Source of the DNA: Janthinobacterium sp. 344
Lineage (GTDB): Bacteria > Pseudomonadota > Gammaproteobacteria > Burkholderiales > Burkholderiaceae_D
Assembly: GCF_900112025.1 (NCBI RefSeq)
Contig: NZ_FOKL01000003.1
Location: forward strand, 124,001-188,000
Length of the DNA: 64,000 nt
Direction of reading: 5' to 3'
The translations under genes and the position numbers were made by a program. Numbering within the stretch: the stretch's first letter is position 1; the number at the start of each line of letters is the position of its first letter. Under the pieces are notes generated by a model, which was given only the letters and a program-made list of their open reading frames with translations, ran no database searches and was not told where the DNA came from. Positions 33,790-42,477 of this stretch are shown piece by piece.

Positions 33790-35721
33790 ATGAAGAAATG
33801 GCTCGTCTGTTACCCCTTGCTGGCCGCCGCCCTGTTGCTGGCGGGCGGCGCGCAGGCGCAGGGAGGAGATCCGGGCGCGGGTGCCAAGCAGCTGTGGCAG
33901 CTGATCGATTACGTGGCCGTCGATTACGGTGGCGCCGTCGAGCATGGCAAGGTGGTCAGCGAGGCGGAATATGCGGAGATGCTGGACTTTACGGAAAATG
34001 CGGGCACGCAGATTGGCGCCTTGCCCGCCCATGCGTCGAAGGAGTCCGTCGCCAAGGCCATCGCCGAGCTGCGCGCCGCCGTCGTGGCCAAGGCCGATGC
34101 CGAGGAAGTCAAGCGCCTGGCGCACCACGCGAACGGCTTGCTGATCGCCGCCTATCCGATTCCCGTGGCGCCGAAAGTGCTGCCGAACCTGGCGCGCGGC
34201 GCGGCCCTGTATGCGGCCCAATGCGCTTCGTGCCATGGCGTGGCCGGTGGCGGCGATGGTCCGCTGGCGGCCAGCCTGGAACCGAAGCCGATCGCCTTCA
34301 CGGATGGCGAACGGGCGCAGTCGCGCAGCCTGATGGCCCTGTACCAGGTCATTTCGCAAGGCGTGGCGGGCACCTCGATGGCCAGTTTCGGCCAGCTGTC
34401 CGAGAATGAGCGCTGGGACCTGGCCTTCTTCGTGGGCGGCATGTCGCACGACGCGGCGGCGCGCGCGCGTGGTGAAAAGCTGTGGCAGGACGATCCGCGC
34501 AGCAAAAATCTGTATGCGGACCTGGCTGCCGTGACGACCCTGACGCAGGAAGCGGCGGCCGCCAAGCTGGGCGCGGACGCCGCCGGCGCGCTGACGGCCT
34601 ATCTGCGCAGCCATCCGGACAAGGCCGAGGCGCACAAGCCCGCCGGCCTGGCCCTGTCGCGCCTGCGCCTGGCCGAAAGCCTGGCCGCCATGCATGCGGG
34701 CGACCGCGCGGCGGCCACGCGCCTGGGCCTGTCGGCCTACCTGGACGGCTTCGAGCCGATCGAACCGATGGTCGGCGCGCGCAATAAATCCCTGCTGCTG
34801 GCCGCGGAAAACGCCATGCTGGCCTACCGCTCCGCCGTTGCCAAGGGCACGGTGGCCGATGCCGACGCGGCCGGCGACAAGCTGCAGCAACTGTTTACCC
34901 ACGTGGAAGCGGAATTGGGCGACGCCCAGGCGGACCCGATGACGACCTTTGTCGGCGCCCTGACCATCCTGCTGCGCGAAGGCGTGGAAGCGCTGCTGAT
35001 CGTCATCGGCATCATCGCCTTCCTGCGCAAGGCCAAGCGCAACGACGTGCTGCCTTACGTGCATGCGGGCTGGATCAGCGCGCTGGGCGCGGGCGGCCTG
35101 ACGTGGGTGGCGGCAACCTATCTGGTGACGATCAGCGGCGCCAGCCGGGAAGTGAGCGAAGGTCTCGGCTCCGTCTTCGCGGCGCTGGTATTGCTCAGCG
35201 TGGGCCTGTGGATGCACCAGAAGAGCAGCGCCGGACGCTGGCAGGAGTACCTGCACGAGAAACTCACGGCGGCCATGTCGCGACGCTCGGCCTGGGGCCT
35301 GTTCGCCCTGGCCTTCATCGCCGTCTACCGCGAAGTGTTTGAAACGGTGCTGTTCTACTCGGCGCTGGCGGCCGACGGCAACGGCGGCGCCCTGCTGGGC
35401 GGCTTCCTGGTGGCGATCGCGCTGCTGGTCGTCATCGCCTGGGCCTTGCTGCGCAGCAGCGCTCGCATGCCGATAGGCAAGTTCTTCTCGTGGACGTCCG
35501 CCTTCGTGGCCGTGCTGTCCGTGATACTGATGGGCAAAGGCGTGGCCGCCCTGCAGGAAGCGGGCTGGATCGGCGTGACGCCCGTCGATTTCATCCGCGT
35601 GGATCTGCTGGGCATCCTGCCGACCCTGGAAACCCTGCTGGCGCAGGCGGCCATCGTGGCCATCATCGTCGCCGGCTACGGCTGGAACCGCATCGCGGCG
35701 GGCAAGCGCAAGCCTGCCTGA
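33790..35721 (+). CDS. FTR1-type iron permease with N-terminal cytochrome c domain
   Basis: The 643-residue protein has a signal peptide (LLAAALLLAGGAQA), a periplasmic helical region, a cytochrome c heme site CASCHG near residue 144, a further helical region, and a C-terminal FTR1 permease domain of about seven helices. The two REXXE iron-binding motifs are present as REGVE near residue 396 and REVFE near 514. FTR1 permeases import Fe3+ produced by a linked oxidation step, and the fused cytochrome may handle that electron. In-frame starts at 33763 and 33778 lie inside the Fur box, so I chose the ATG at 33790, which directly precedes the signal peptide; its ribosome site is weak. Confidence 0.85.
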   Translation: MKKWLVCYPLLAAALLLAGGAQAQGGDPGAGAKQLWQLIDYVAVDYGGAVEHGKVVSEAEYAEMLDFTENAGTQIGALPAHASKESVAKAIAELRAAVVAKADAEEVKRLAHHANGLLIAAYPIPVAPKVLPNLARGAALYAAQCASCHGVAGGGDGPLAASLEPKPIAFTDGERAQSRSLMALYQVISQGVAGTSMASFGQLSENERWDLAFFVGGMSHDAAARARGEKLWQDDPRSKNLYADLAAVTTLTQEAAAAKLGADAAGALTAYLRSHPDKAEAHKPAGLALSRLRLAESLAAMHAGDRAAATRLGLSAYLDGFEPIEPMVGARNKSLLLAAENAMLAYRSAVAKGTVADADAAGDKLQQLFTHVEAELGDAQADPMTTFVGALTILLREGVEALLIVIGIIAFLRKAKRNDVLPYVHAGWISALGAGGLTWVAATYLVTISGASREVSEGLGSVFAALVLLSVGLWMHQKSSAGRWQEYLHEKLTAAMSRRSAWGLFALAFIAVYREVFETVLFYSALAADGNGGALLGGFLVAIALLVVIAWALLRSSARMPIGKFFSWTSAFVAVLSVILMGKGVAALQEAGWIGVTPVDFIRVDLLGILPTLETLLAQAAIVAIIVAGYGWNRIAAGKRKPA

Positions 35722-35734
35722 GCCGGGTTGTAAC

Positions 35735-35766
35735 GCGCTGGCGCGGGAGCGATCCCGCGCCAGCGC
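35735..35766. terminator. Bidirectional terminator between the iron permease and cusA genes
   Basis: A perfect 13-base stem (GCGCTGGCGCGGG at 35735-35747 with its complement at 35754-35766) and a 6-base loop sit between two converging genes. The position and strength make a shared terminator very likely, although no long T tract follows on either side. Confidence 0.7.
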
Positions 35767-35772
35767 AGCCTG

Positions 35773-38700
35773 TTACTGGCTACCCGCCGTGCGGCGCCGC
35801 AGCAGCAGATACACGGCCGGCACGACGAACATCGACAGCAGCGGCGCCGTCAGCATGCCGCCCACCATGGGCGCGGCGATGCGCTGCATGACTTCCGATC
35901 CCGTTCCCTCCCCCAGCATCACCGGCACCAGGCCGGCAATGATGACGGCCACCGTCATGGCTTTCGGTCGCACGCGCAGCACGGCGCCCTCGCGGATGGC
36001 GTCCAGCAAGGCCGCCTCGCCGGTGAGGCCTTGCGCCAGCCTGGCGTCCCACGCCTGCTTCAGGTACAGCAGCATGATCACGCCGAACTCCGCCGACACG
36101 CCCGCCAGGGCGATGAAGCCCACGCCGCTGGCCACCGACAGGTGGTAGCCCAGCAGCCACAGCAGCCAGATGCCGCCCGCCAGCGCGAACGGCAGGGTGG
36201 CCATGATCAGCACCGCTTCGTCGACGCGGCGGAAGGTCAGGTACAACAGCACGAAAATGATCAGCAAGGTGGCGGGCACGACAATCTTGAGTTTCGCCGT
36301 CGCCCGTTCCAGGTACTCGAACTGCCCCGACCATGAGACGGCATAGCCAGGCGCCAGCGTCACCTGCGCGGCGACCGCGCGCCGCATGTCGCGCACGGCC
36401 GAGCTGAGGTCGCGCCCGCGGATATCCACGTACACCCAGCCCGTCAGGCGCGCATTCTCGCTCTTCAGCATCGGCGGGCCGTCGTCGATGCCGATGGCGG
36501 CCACGTCGCCCAGGCGTATCTGCGCGCCGCGCTCCGTCAGCACGGGCAATTCGCGCAGCTTCTCGACCGAATCGCGCAGTTCGCGCGGATAGCGCACATT
36601 GATGGGAAAGCGCTGCAAGCCCTCCACCGTCTCGCCGACAGTGTCGCCGCCGATGGCGCTGGCGACGATGCCTTGCACGTCGGCGATGTTCAGGCCGTAG
36701 CGGGCCGCCGCGTCGCGGTCGATCCTGATATCGACATAGCGCCCGCCGTTCAGGCGTTCGGCCAGCGCGGACGACACGCCGGGCACCGTCTTGACGACGC
36801 GCTCGATCTGCGCCGTGATGCGGTCGATTTCCTGCAGGCTGGCGCCCGCCACCTTGATGCCGACGGGGCTCTTGATGCCGGTGGCCAGCATGTCGATGCG
36901 GTTGCGGATGGGCGGCACCCAGATATTCGTCAGGCCCGGCACCTGCACGGCGCGGTCCAGCTCCGCCACCAGCTTGTCCGGCGTCATGCCTGGGCGCCAC
37001 TGGGCGCGCGGCTTGAACTGGATCGTCGTCTCGAACATTTCCAGCGGCGCCGGGTCCGTCGCCGTCTCGGCGCGCCCCGCCTTGCCGAACACCGTCTGCA
37101 CCTCGGGCACGGTCTTGATCAGGCGGTCCGTCTGCTGCAGCAGCTCGGCCACCTTGCCCGCGCCCAGCCCCGGCAGGGCCGATGGCATGTATAGCAGATC
37201 GCCTTCGTCGAGCGGCGGCATGAATTCGCCGCCCAGGCGCGCCAGCGGCCACGCCGTCAGCAACACGGTCAGGCCCGCCAGCAGCACGGTGGTTTTCGGC
37301 CGCCGCAAGACCCGCTCCAGCAAGGGCCGGTAGATGGCGATCAGCCAGCGGTTGAGTGGATTGCCGTGCTCGGCGGGGATGCGGCCGCGGATCAAATAGC
37401 CCATCAGTACCGGGATCAGGGTGACGGCCAGGCCGGCCGCGGCCGCCATGGCATAGGTCTTGGTGAAGGCCAGCGGGGCGAACAGCCGCCCTTCCTGCGC
37501 TTCCAGGCTGAACACGGGAATGAAGGAGAGCACGATGATCAGCAGGGAAAAGAACAGGGCGGGCCCCACTTCGGCGGCCGCATCGCCGATGACCTGCCAG
37601 TGCGTTTCCCCGCGCAACGATTGCCCGGGGTGCGCGTCGTGCCACGCCTCGATATGCTTGTGGGCATTTTCGATCATGACGACGGCCGCGTCGACCATGG
37701 CGCCGATGGCGATGGCGATGCCGCCCAGCGACATGATGTTGGCGTTGACGCCCTGGTAATGCATGACGATGTAGGCGATCAGGATGCCCAGCGGCAGCGA
37801 GATGATGGCCACCAGCGCCGAGCGCAGGTGGAGCAGGAAGACGGCGCAGACCAGGGCCACGACGATGAATTCCTCGATCAGCTTGTGCTGCAGGTTGTCC
37901 ACGGCGCGCTGGATCAGGCTGGACCGGTCATACACGGGCACGATCTCCACGCCGGGCGGCAAGCCCCCTTTCAGCGCGGCCAGCCTGGCTTTCACGGCGG
38001 CGATGGTCTCCAGCGCATTCTTGCCCGAGCGCATGATGATCACGCCGCCCGCCACTTCGCCCTCGCCGTTCAGTTCGGCAATGCCGCGGCGCATTTCCGG
38101 CCCCAGCTGCACCGTGGCCACGTCGCCCAGGCGCACGGACACGCCGGCCTGCGTCGTCGTCAGCGGAATCTGCCGGAATTCGGCCAGCGACTGCAGATAC
38201 CCCGCAGCGCGCACCATATATTCCGCCTCGCCCATTTCCAGCACGGCGCCGCCCGTTTCCTGATTGGCGCGCTGCACGGCGGCGATCACCTTGTCATGCG
38301 TAATGCCGTAGGCACGCAGCTTGTCCGGGTCCAGCACGATCTGGTACTGGCGCACCATGCCGCCGATGCTGGCCACTTCGGCCACGTTGGGCAGCGCCTT
38401 GAGCTCGAACTTGAGGAACCAGTCCTGCAGGGCGCGCAGCTGCCCCAGGTCCAGCTTGCCGCTGCGGTCGACCAGCGCGTACTCGTAGATCCAACCCACG
38501 CCCGTGGCGTCCGGCCCCAGCGCCGTCTTTGCCTGTGCGGGCAGGCGCGACTGCACCTGGCTCAGGTATTCCAGCACGCGCGACCTGGCCCAGTATGGGT
38601 CCGTGCCATCCTCGAACAGGATGTAGACGAAGGAATCGCCGAAAAAGGAATAGCCGCGCACGCTTTTCGCGCCCGGCACGGACAGCATGGTGGTGGTCAG

Positions 38701-38904
38701 CGGGTACGTGACCTGGTTTTCGACGATCTGCGGCGCCTGCCCCGGATAGCTGGTGCGCACGATGACTTGCGTATCGGACAGGTCGGGAATGGCGTCGAGC
38801 GGCGTGTGCGCCAGCGACCAGACGCCCCAGGCCGCCAGGAACAGGGTGGCCAGCAGGACAAGAAAACGGTTGCCGATGGACCAGCGGATGAGTCGGGCGA
38901 TCAT
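35773..38904 (-). CDS. cusA: CusA-type heavy-metal efflux RND pump
   Basis: The 1,043-residue inner-membrane protein is an HME-RND transporter. It starts with the usual single helix ([17 protein letters not shown]) and shows [16 protein letters not shown] and the QMVP-free porter domains, then a second six-helix bundle ([16 protein letters not shown] in the charged TM4 region). Length and motifs fit the Cu+/Ag+ CusA/CzcA clade. It pumps metal from the periplasm or cytoplasm across the outer membrane with CusB and CusC, using the proton gradient. Its start overlaps the cusB stop by ATGA. The CusB partner with a heavy-metal-binding domain and fused CusF module favours copper/silver as substrate. 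Confidence 0.92.
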   Translation of the reverse strand: MIARLIRWSIGNRFLVLLATLFLAAWGVWSLAHTPLDAIPDLSDTQVIVRTSYPGQAPQIVENQVTYPLTTTMLSVPGAKSVRGYSFFGDSFVYILFEDGTDPYWARSRVLEYLSQVQSRLPAQAKTALGPDATGVGWIYEYALVDRSGKLDLGQLRALQDWFLKFELKALPNVAEVASIGGMVRQYQIVLDPDKLRAYGITHDKVIAAVQRANQETGGAVLEMGEAEYMVRAAGYLQSLAEFRQIPLTTTQAGVSVRLGDVATVQLGPEMRRGIAELNGEGEVAGGVIIMRSGKNALETIAAVKARLAALKGGLPPGVEIVPVYDRSSLIQRAVDNLQHKLIEEFIVVALVCAVFLLHLRSALVAIISLPLGILIAYIVMHYQGVNANIMSLGGIAIAIGAMVDAAVVMIENAHKHIEAWHDAHPGQSLRGETHWQVIGDAAAEVGPALFFSLLIIVLSFIPVFSLEAQEGRLFAPLAFTKTYAMAAAAGLAVTLIPVLMGYLIRGRIPAEHGNPLNRWLIAIYRPLLERVLRRPKTTVLLAGLTVLLTAWPLARLGGEFMPPLDEGDLLYMPSALPGLGAGKVAELLQQTDRLIKTVPEVQTVFGKAGRAETATDPAPLEMFETTIQFKPRAQWRPGMTPDKLVAELDRAVQVPGLTNIWVPPIRNRIDMLATGIKSPVGIKVAGASLQEIDRITAQIERVVKTVPGVSSALAERLNGGRYVDIRIDRDAAARYGLNIADVQGIVASAIGGDTVGETVEGLQRFPINVRYPRELRDSVEKLRELPVLTERGAQIRLGDVAAIGIDDGPPMLKSENARLTGWVYVDIRGRDLSSAVRDMRRAVAAQVTLAPGYAVSWSGQFEYLERATAKLKIVVPATLLIIFVLLYLTFRRVDEAVLIMATLPFALAGGIWLLWLLGYHLSVASGVGFIALAGVSAEFGVIMLLYLKQAWDARLAQGLTGEAALLDAIREGAVLRVRPKAMTVAVIIAGLVPVMLGEGTGSEVMQRIAAPMVGGMLTAPLLSMFVVPAVYLLLRRRTAGSQ

Positions 38905-40421
38905 GGCTTGCCTCCCTGCATGGCGGGCATCTGCATGCCGTCCATGGACGCGGCGGCAGGCCGGATGGCCGTGATGATGAAGCCGCCCTGCGCGCTCTTG
39001 CTGAACTCAAAGTCCACCTTGTCGCCCACGCGCACTGGCGCCGGCAAGCCGCCCGCCGGCAATGTGAAGCCCATGGTCATCGGCCCCCATTCCAGCGAGG
39101 CGACAGGGCCGTGCGAAATGGTGATGTCGCGCTGCCCGAGCTTTTCCACCGTGCCCGCGGCGTGATGGCGCGCCACGGCAGGCGCCGCATCGGCGGCCTG
39201 CATGCCGCCCATGCGCGTGATGGTGCCCTTCAGGCTGGCTTCGGAATCGACGAGGAACTGCCCCGACACCACCACCCGCTGCCCGGCTTTCAGGCCCGCG
39301 CGGATCGCCGTCATGCCATTGCCCTCGCCGCCCGTTTGCACCTCCACCGGCGTGTAGCGGCCGCCCTCGCCGGCCAGCATGACGACCTGGCGCGTGCCCG
39401 TGCGGATCACGGCTTCGGACGGCAGCAGCAGCACCTCGGCGCCCGCATCGGGCGTGAAGTTCAGGGAGGCAAACATGCCCGGCAACAGCAAGCCACCGGG
39501 GTTGGCCAGTTCGATGCGCGCCGTCACGGTGCGCGTGGCAGTGTTAATTTCCGGCAAGATCGCGCCGACCTTGCCCTGGAAAACCTTGCCTGGCAGCGCC
39601 TGCGCGCGCGCCTGCACCGGCGTACCCGGGCGCACGCTGGCCGCCGCGCTCTCGGGCAGCTCCGCGTTGACCCACACGCTGGACAGGCCATTGATGCGGA
39701 ACAGGGGCGCGCCGGCGGCCACCGTCATGCCTTCACGCGCGCCCAGTTCGGCGATGACGCCGCTGATGGGCGCCCGCACCGTCAGCCGCGCCTGCACCAC
39801 GCCGCTGTGGTCGACCAGGCGGATTTGCGCCTCGTCCATGCCGGCCAGGCGCATGCGCTGGCGGGCCGCATCGGCCAGCGCCGCCGTGCCGTCGCCCCGC
39901 ATGCGGCGCGCGGCGAGAAACTCCTCCTGCGCGGCGATCCACTCGGGTACATACAGCTCAGCCAGCGCCTGCCCCTTGCGCACGGGCTCGAACGGCGCGC
40001 GCACGTCCAGGCGCTCGACGAATCCGCCGCTGCGCGCCTGCAGCACGGCCACGTCGCGCTCGTTGTAGGCCACGCTGCCGACGGCCGCCAGCGGCGCGGA
40101 CAGCATGCCCGAGGTCACGGGCGCCGTGCGCACGCCCAGGTTTTGCTGCACCCGGGGATCGATGCGGATGCCGCCGCCGTCCCCTTGGGCCGCAGCGCTG
40201 TCCGCATACACGGGCACCAGCTGCATGTCCATGAAGGGCGACTTGCCAGGCTGGTCAAACTTCTGGCCCGGCACCATGGGGTCGTGCCAGTACAGTGGGG
40301 TCTTGAGGTTCGCCGCTGCCGGCGCGGCGTGGCTGGCGTCGGCGGCGCCGAACCGGTAGCCGGCATAGCCTGCCGCCAGCATGGCGGCGATGGCGAGGGC
40401 GAGAGTGGTGTGCTTGTTCAT
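38901..40421 (-). CDS. cusB: CusB-type periplasmic adaptor with fused CusF-like domain
   Basis: The 506-residue protein has an N-terminal membrane anchor or signal ([18 protein letters not shown]), a heavy-metal binding domain with [18 protein letters not shown] and MDMQLVPVY, the membrane-fusion beta-barrel and hairpin domains, and at the C-terminus (about residues 410-490) a CusF-like copper-binding domain with [10 protein letters not shown] and [13 protein letters not shown]. In E. coli CusF is a separate chaperone that hands Cu+/Ag+ to CusB; here it is covalently attached. Start and stop both overlap neighbours by ATGA, giving a tightly coupled operon. Confidence 0.92.
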   Translation of the reverse strand: MNKHTTLALAIAAMLAAGYAGYRFGAADASHAAPAAANLKTPLYWHDPMVPGQKFDQPGKSPFMDMQLVPVYADSAAAQGDGGGIRIDPRVQQNLGVRTAPVTSGMLSAPLAAVGSVAYNERDVAVLQARSGGFVERLDVRAPFEPVRKGQALAELYVPEWIAAQEEFLAARRMRGDGTAALADAARQRMRLAGMDEAQIRLVDHSGVVQARLTVRAPISGVIAELGAREGMTVAAGAPLFRINGLSSVWVNAELPESAAASVRPGTPVQARAQALPGKVFQGKVGAILPEINTATRTVTARIELANPGGLLLPGMFASLNFTPDAGAEVLLLPSEAVIRTGTRQVVMLAGEGGRYTPVEVQTGGEGNGMTAIRAGLKAGQRVVVSGQFLVDSEASLKGTITRMGGMQAADAAPAVARHHAAGTVEKLGQRDITISHGPVASLEWGPMTMGFTLPAGGLPAPVRVGDKVDFEFSKSAQGGFIITAIRPAAASMDGMQMPAMQGGKP

Positions 40422-41728
40422 TGCGGCTGCTCCAGGTCGTGCTGGGTATCGGGAAAGAGGAAACGCAGTTGCGCCCAGCGCTGGGCGGTGTCCATCTGCA
40501 CTTGCAGCCAGGCGAGGTCCGCGTCCAGCGTGCCGCGCCGGGCGGCCAGCACGTCGGCCAGGGTCCCCTTGCCGCCCCGGTAGGCGGCCAGGGCCGCTGC
40601 GCTGCGCTGTTGCAGCACGGGCAGCAGCTGCTGCGCATAGCGTTCGCCGCGTTCGCGGCCATTCCTCCAGGCGATGTACACGGCACGCGTGGAGGCGACA
40701 TCGTCGCGCAGGGCTTCCTCGCGCTCGTCCCTGGCCTGCTCGGCCAGGGCCAGTTTCGCCGCCAGTTCGCGGTCCTGGCGCTGCGGCCGGTCCCACTGCA
40801 ATGGCAGCGACAGGCCCACGGACAGCATGTTGGCGTAGGCGCTGCCGCGCTGCTGGAAGGCCACTTCGACGCTCCAGTCCGCATGGCGGTTCGCTTGCGC
40901 CAGTTGCACCTCGGCTTGCGCCGCCTCTTCCTGCCGCGCCAGCACGGCGATCTGCGGGCGGCGCGCGATTTGCGCGTCCAGCGTGGCCGGGTCCAGCGCG
41001 ATATGCTCCAGGTCGGGCAAGGCCGACTCGGCCACGTCGGCATCGCCGCCCGTGCGGCGCGCCAGCGCATTGACGGCCACGTCGAGGTCGCTGCCGGCCT
41101 GGCTGGCGCGGTCTTCCAGGGTCAACAGGGCGGCGCGCGCGGCCAGGAGGTCGGCCTGGCTGCCGCGTCCGCCGCGATAGGCGGCGTCAACGGCGTCGAT
41201 TTCCTGGCGCGCCAATACCAGCTGCCGCGCCAGCACGGCCGTCGCCTGGCGACGGTAATACACGTTCAGCCAGGCAATGGCCGTGTCGCGCTGGATGGCG
41301 GCCAGGGCCACCTGCCGTTGCGCCTGCGCCTTGCCGGCTTCGCGCTCCTGGCGCGCGGCGCGCCAGCGCAGTTTGTCGGCGCTGGTCAATTCCTGCGCGA
41401 TGCCGATGCGCCGCATCGTCATGGGATCGCTGTTCAGCGTGAAACGGTCGTGGCCGGCCAGCGGCAGGTTATCGATGCCTGCCTTGAGGACAGGGTCGGG
41501 GCGCTGTCCTGCGGCAACAGCCATGTGCTGCGCGGCCAGGACGGCCTGCTCTTGCGCAGGCAACTGGCGCGAGCGGGTGACGGCTTGCCGCAGGGCGTCG
41601 TCAAAGGTCAGTGGCTGCGCGGCGGCAGGCAACAGGGGACTGGCAAGGGCGAATGCAAGCGCCGTCTTGCGCCAAAGGCGAAGACGCGCTGCGCGTGCGT
41701 GCGGCTGCACGCAATGCGAGAGTGACAT
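40418..41728 (-). CDS. cusC: CusC-type outer membrane efflux protein (TolC family)
   Basis: The 436-residue precursor has a signal peptide (ALAFALASPLLPAAAQ) followed by the duplicated coiled-coil and barrel structure of TolC-family channels; the internal repeat is visible in LTFDDALRQAVTRS and its counterpart near residue 225. It forms the outer-membrane duct of the Cus pump. GGAG lies upstream of the ATG. It is the second gene of the operon, 77 bases after the Met-rich small protein. Confidence 0.9.
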   Translation of the reverse strand: MSLSHCVQPHARAARLRLWRKTALAFALASPLLPAAAQPLTFDDALRQAVTRSRQLPAQEQAVLAAQHMAVAAGQRPDPVLKAGIDNLPLAGHDRFTLNSDPMTMRRIGIAQELTSADKLRWRAARQEREAGKAQAQRQVALAAIQRDTAIAWLNVYYRRQATAVLARQLVLARQEIDAVDAAYRGGRGSQADLLAARAALLTLEDRASQAGSDLDVAVNALARRTGGDADVAESALPDLEHIALDPATLDAQIARRPQIAVLARQEEAAQAEVQLAQANRHADWSVEVAFQQRGSAYANMLSVGLSLPLQWDRPQRQDRELAAKLALAEQARDEREEALRDDVASTRAVYIAWRNGRERGERYAQQLLPVLQQRSAAALAAYRGGKGTLADVLAARRGTLDADLAWLQVQMDTAQRWAQLRFLFPDTQHDLEQPQ

Positions 41729-41805
41729 GGGAACTCCAGAATGCGATGGACAATAGCGCCGCGCCGGTGACGGCGAGGCGATGGCGTACTAGGCAATCTG
41801 CAGTG

Positions 41806-42222
41806 TCAAATGCGCCAACAGCAATGGCGGATGGCGATGGGCGGCGCGGTGGAACGCGCCAGGGCCGCGTCCGGGGGCGGCGGGATTTCCTGCAGGATGG
41901 GCGCGTCAAGCAGCACCCACAGCAGCGGCACGACGAGGGCGACGAACGGCGGCAGGTCGGCGCCGTGCACCTTGTCCAGTGTTTGTCTGGCGGCATCACC
42001 ATGCGCATACACCTGGCACAAGGTCGATTGATCCGCATCCATGCCGGTGCAGCCGGGCATGTCCGGCATGGCCGTCATGACGGCGAGCATGGACATCGGT
42101 ACGGCGCCCCCCGCCTTCGGTGCGCCCGGACACAGGTAGGCCGCGGCCGCATGCTGCATGAACAGCATGCTCAGCAACGCGACGATGACCGTCAGCAAGC
42201 GCATGGAGCGGGAGATTTTCAT
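41806..42222 (-). CDS. Met/Cys/His-rich exported small protein leading the cus operon
   Basis: The 138-residue product has a signal peptide (LLTVIVALLSMLFMQHAAAA), a segment rich in Met with Cys and His (MPDMPGCTGMDADQ and LCQVYAHGDA), a hydrophobic helix (FVALVVPLLWVLLDAP) and a CCW C-terminus. The Met/Cys/His clustering suggests Cu+ binding in the periplasm or at the membrane. I do not recognise a named family. It is the first gene downstream of the CueR-type promoter, so it is very likely copper-induced with cusCBA. The start at 42222 precedes the signal peptide; upstream in-frame starts would run into the promoter. Confidence 0.7.
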   Translation of the reverse strand: MKISRSMRLLTVIVALLSMLFMQHAAAAYLCPGAPKAGGAVPMSMLAVMTAMPDMPGCTGMDADQSTLCQVYAHGDAARQTLDKVHGADLPPFVALVVPLLWVLLDAPILQEIPPPPDAALARSTAPPIAIRHCCWRI

Positions 42223-42298
42223 TGGCTTTCTATATGCAGGAAAGGCAGTCATGTCCAGGCGCCTGGCAGGGTCGCATGTCATCACTGTGCCGCCAGCG

Positions 42299-42329
42299 AC
42301 TATACCCATTCCCACGGTGGGAAGGTCAA
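42299..42329 (-). promoter_or_regulatory. CueR-type copper-responsive promoter of the cus operon
   Basis: On the minus strand TTGACC (42324-42329) is separated from TATAGT (42299-42304) by exactly 19 bases. The spacer contains the perfect dyad TTCCCAC-C-GTGGGAA. A 19-base spacer and this dyad are diagnostic of MerR-family Cu+/Ag+ regulators (CueR). No CueR gene is in the window near it; the MerR protein at 1404 lacks the metal-site cysteines. Confidence 0.8.
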
Positions 42330-42477
42330 GTATTTTCGCACGCCATCCGATTCCCCGGACAGGCCGCCAAGTCGCGCGCGGCGCACTTGTGCTGGAGGAC
42401 GCTTTGCGCAACACTAGTCATGGAATTGCCCACGCATGCCCTCGCTCTGGTCTGATACAAAGTTGAAAGGATCGTTC

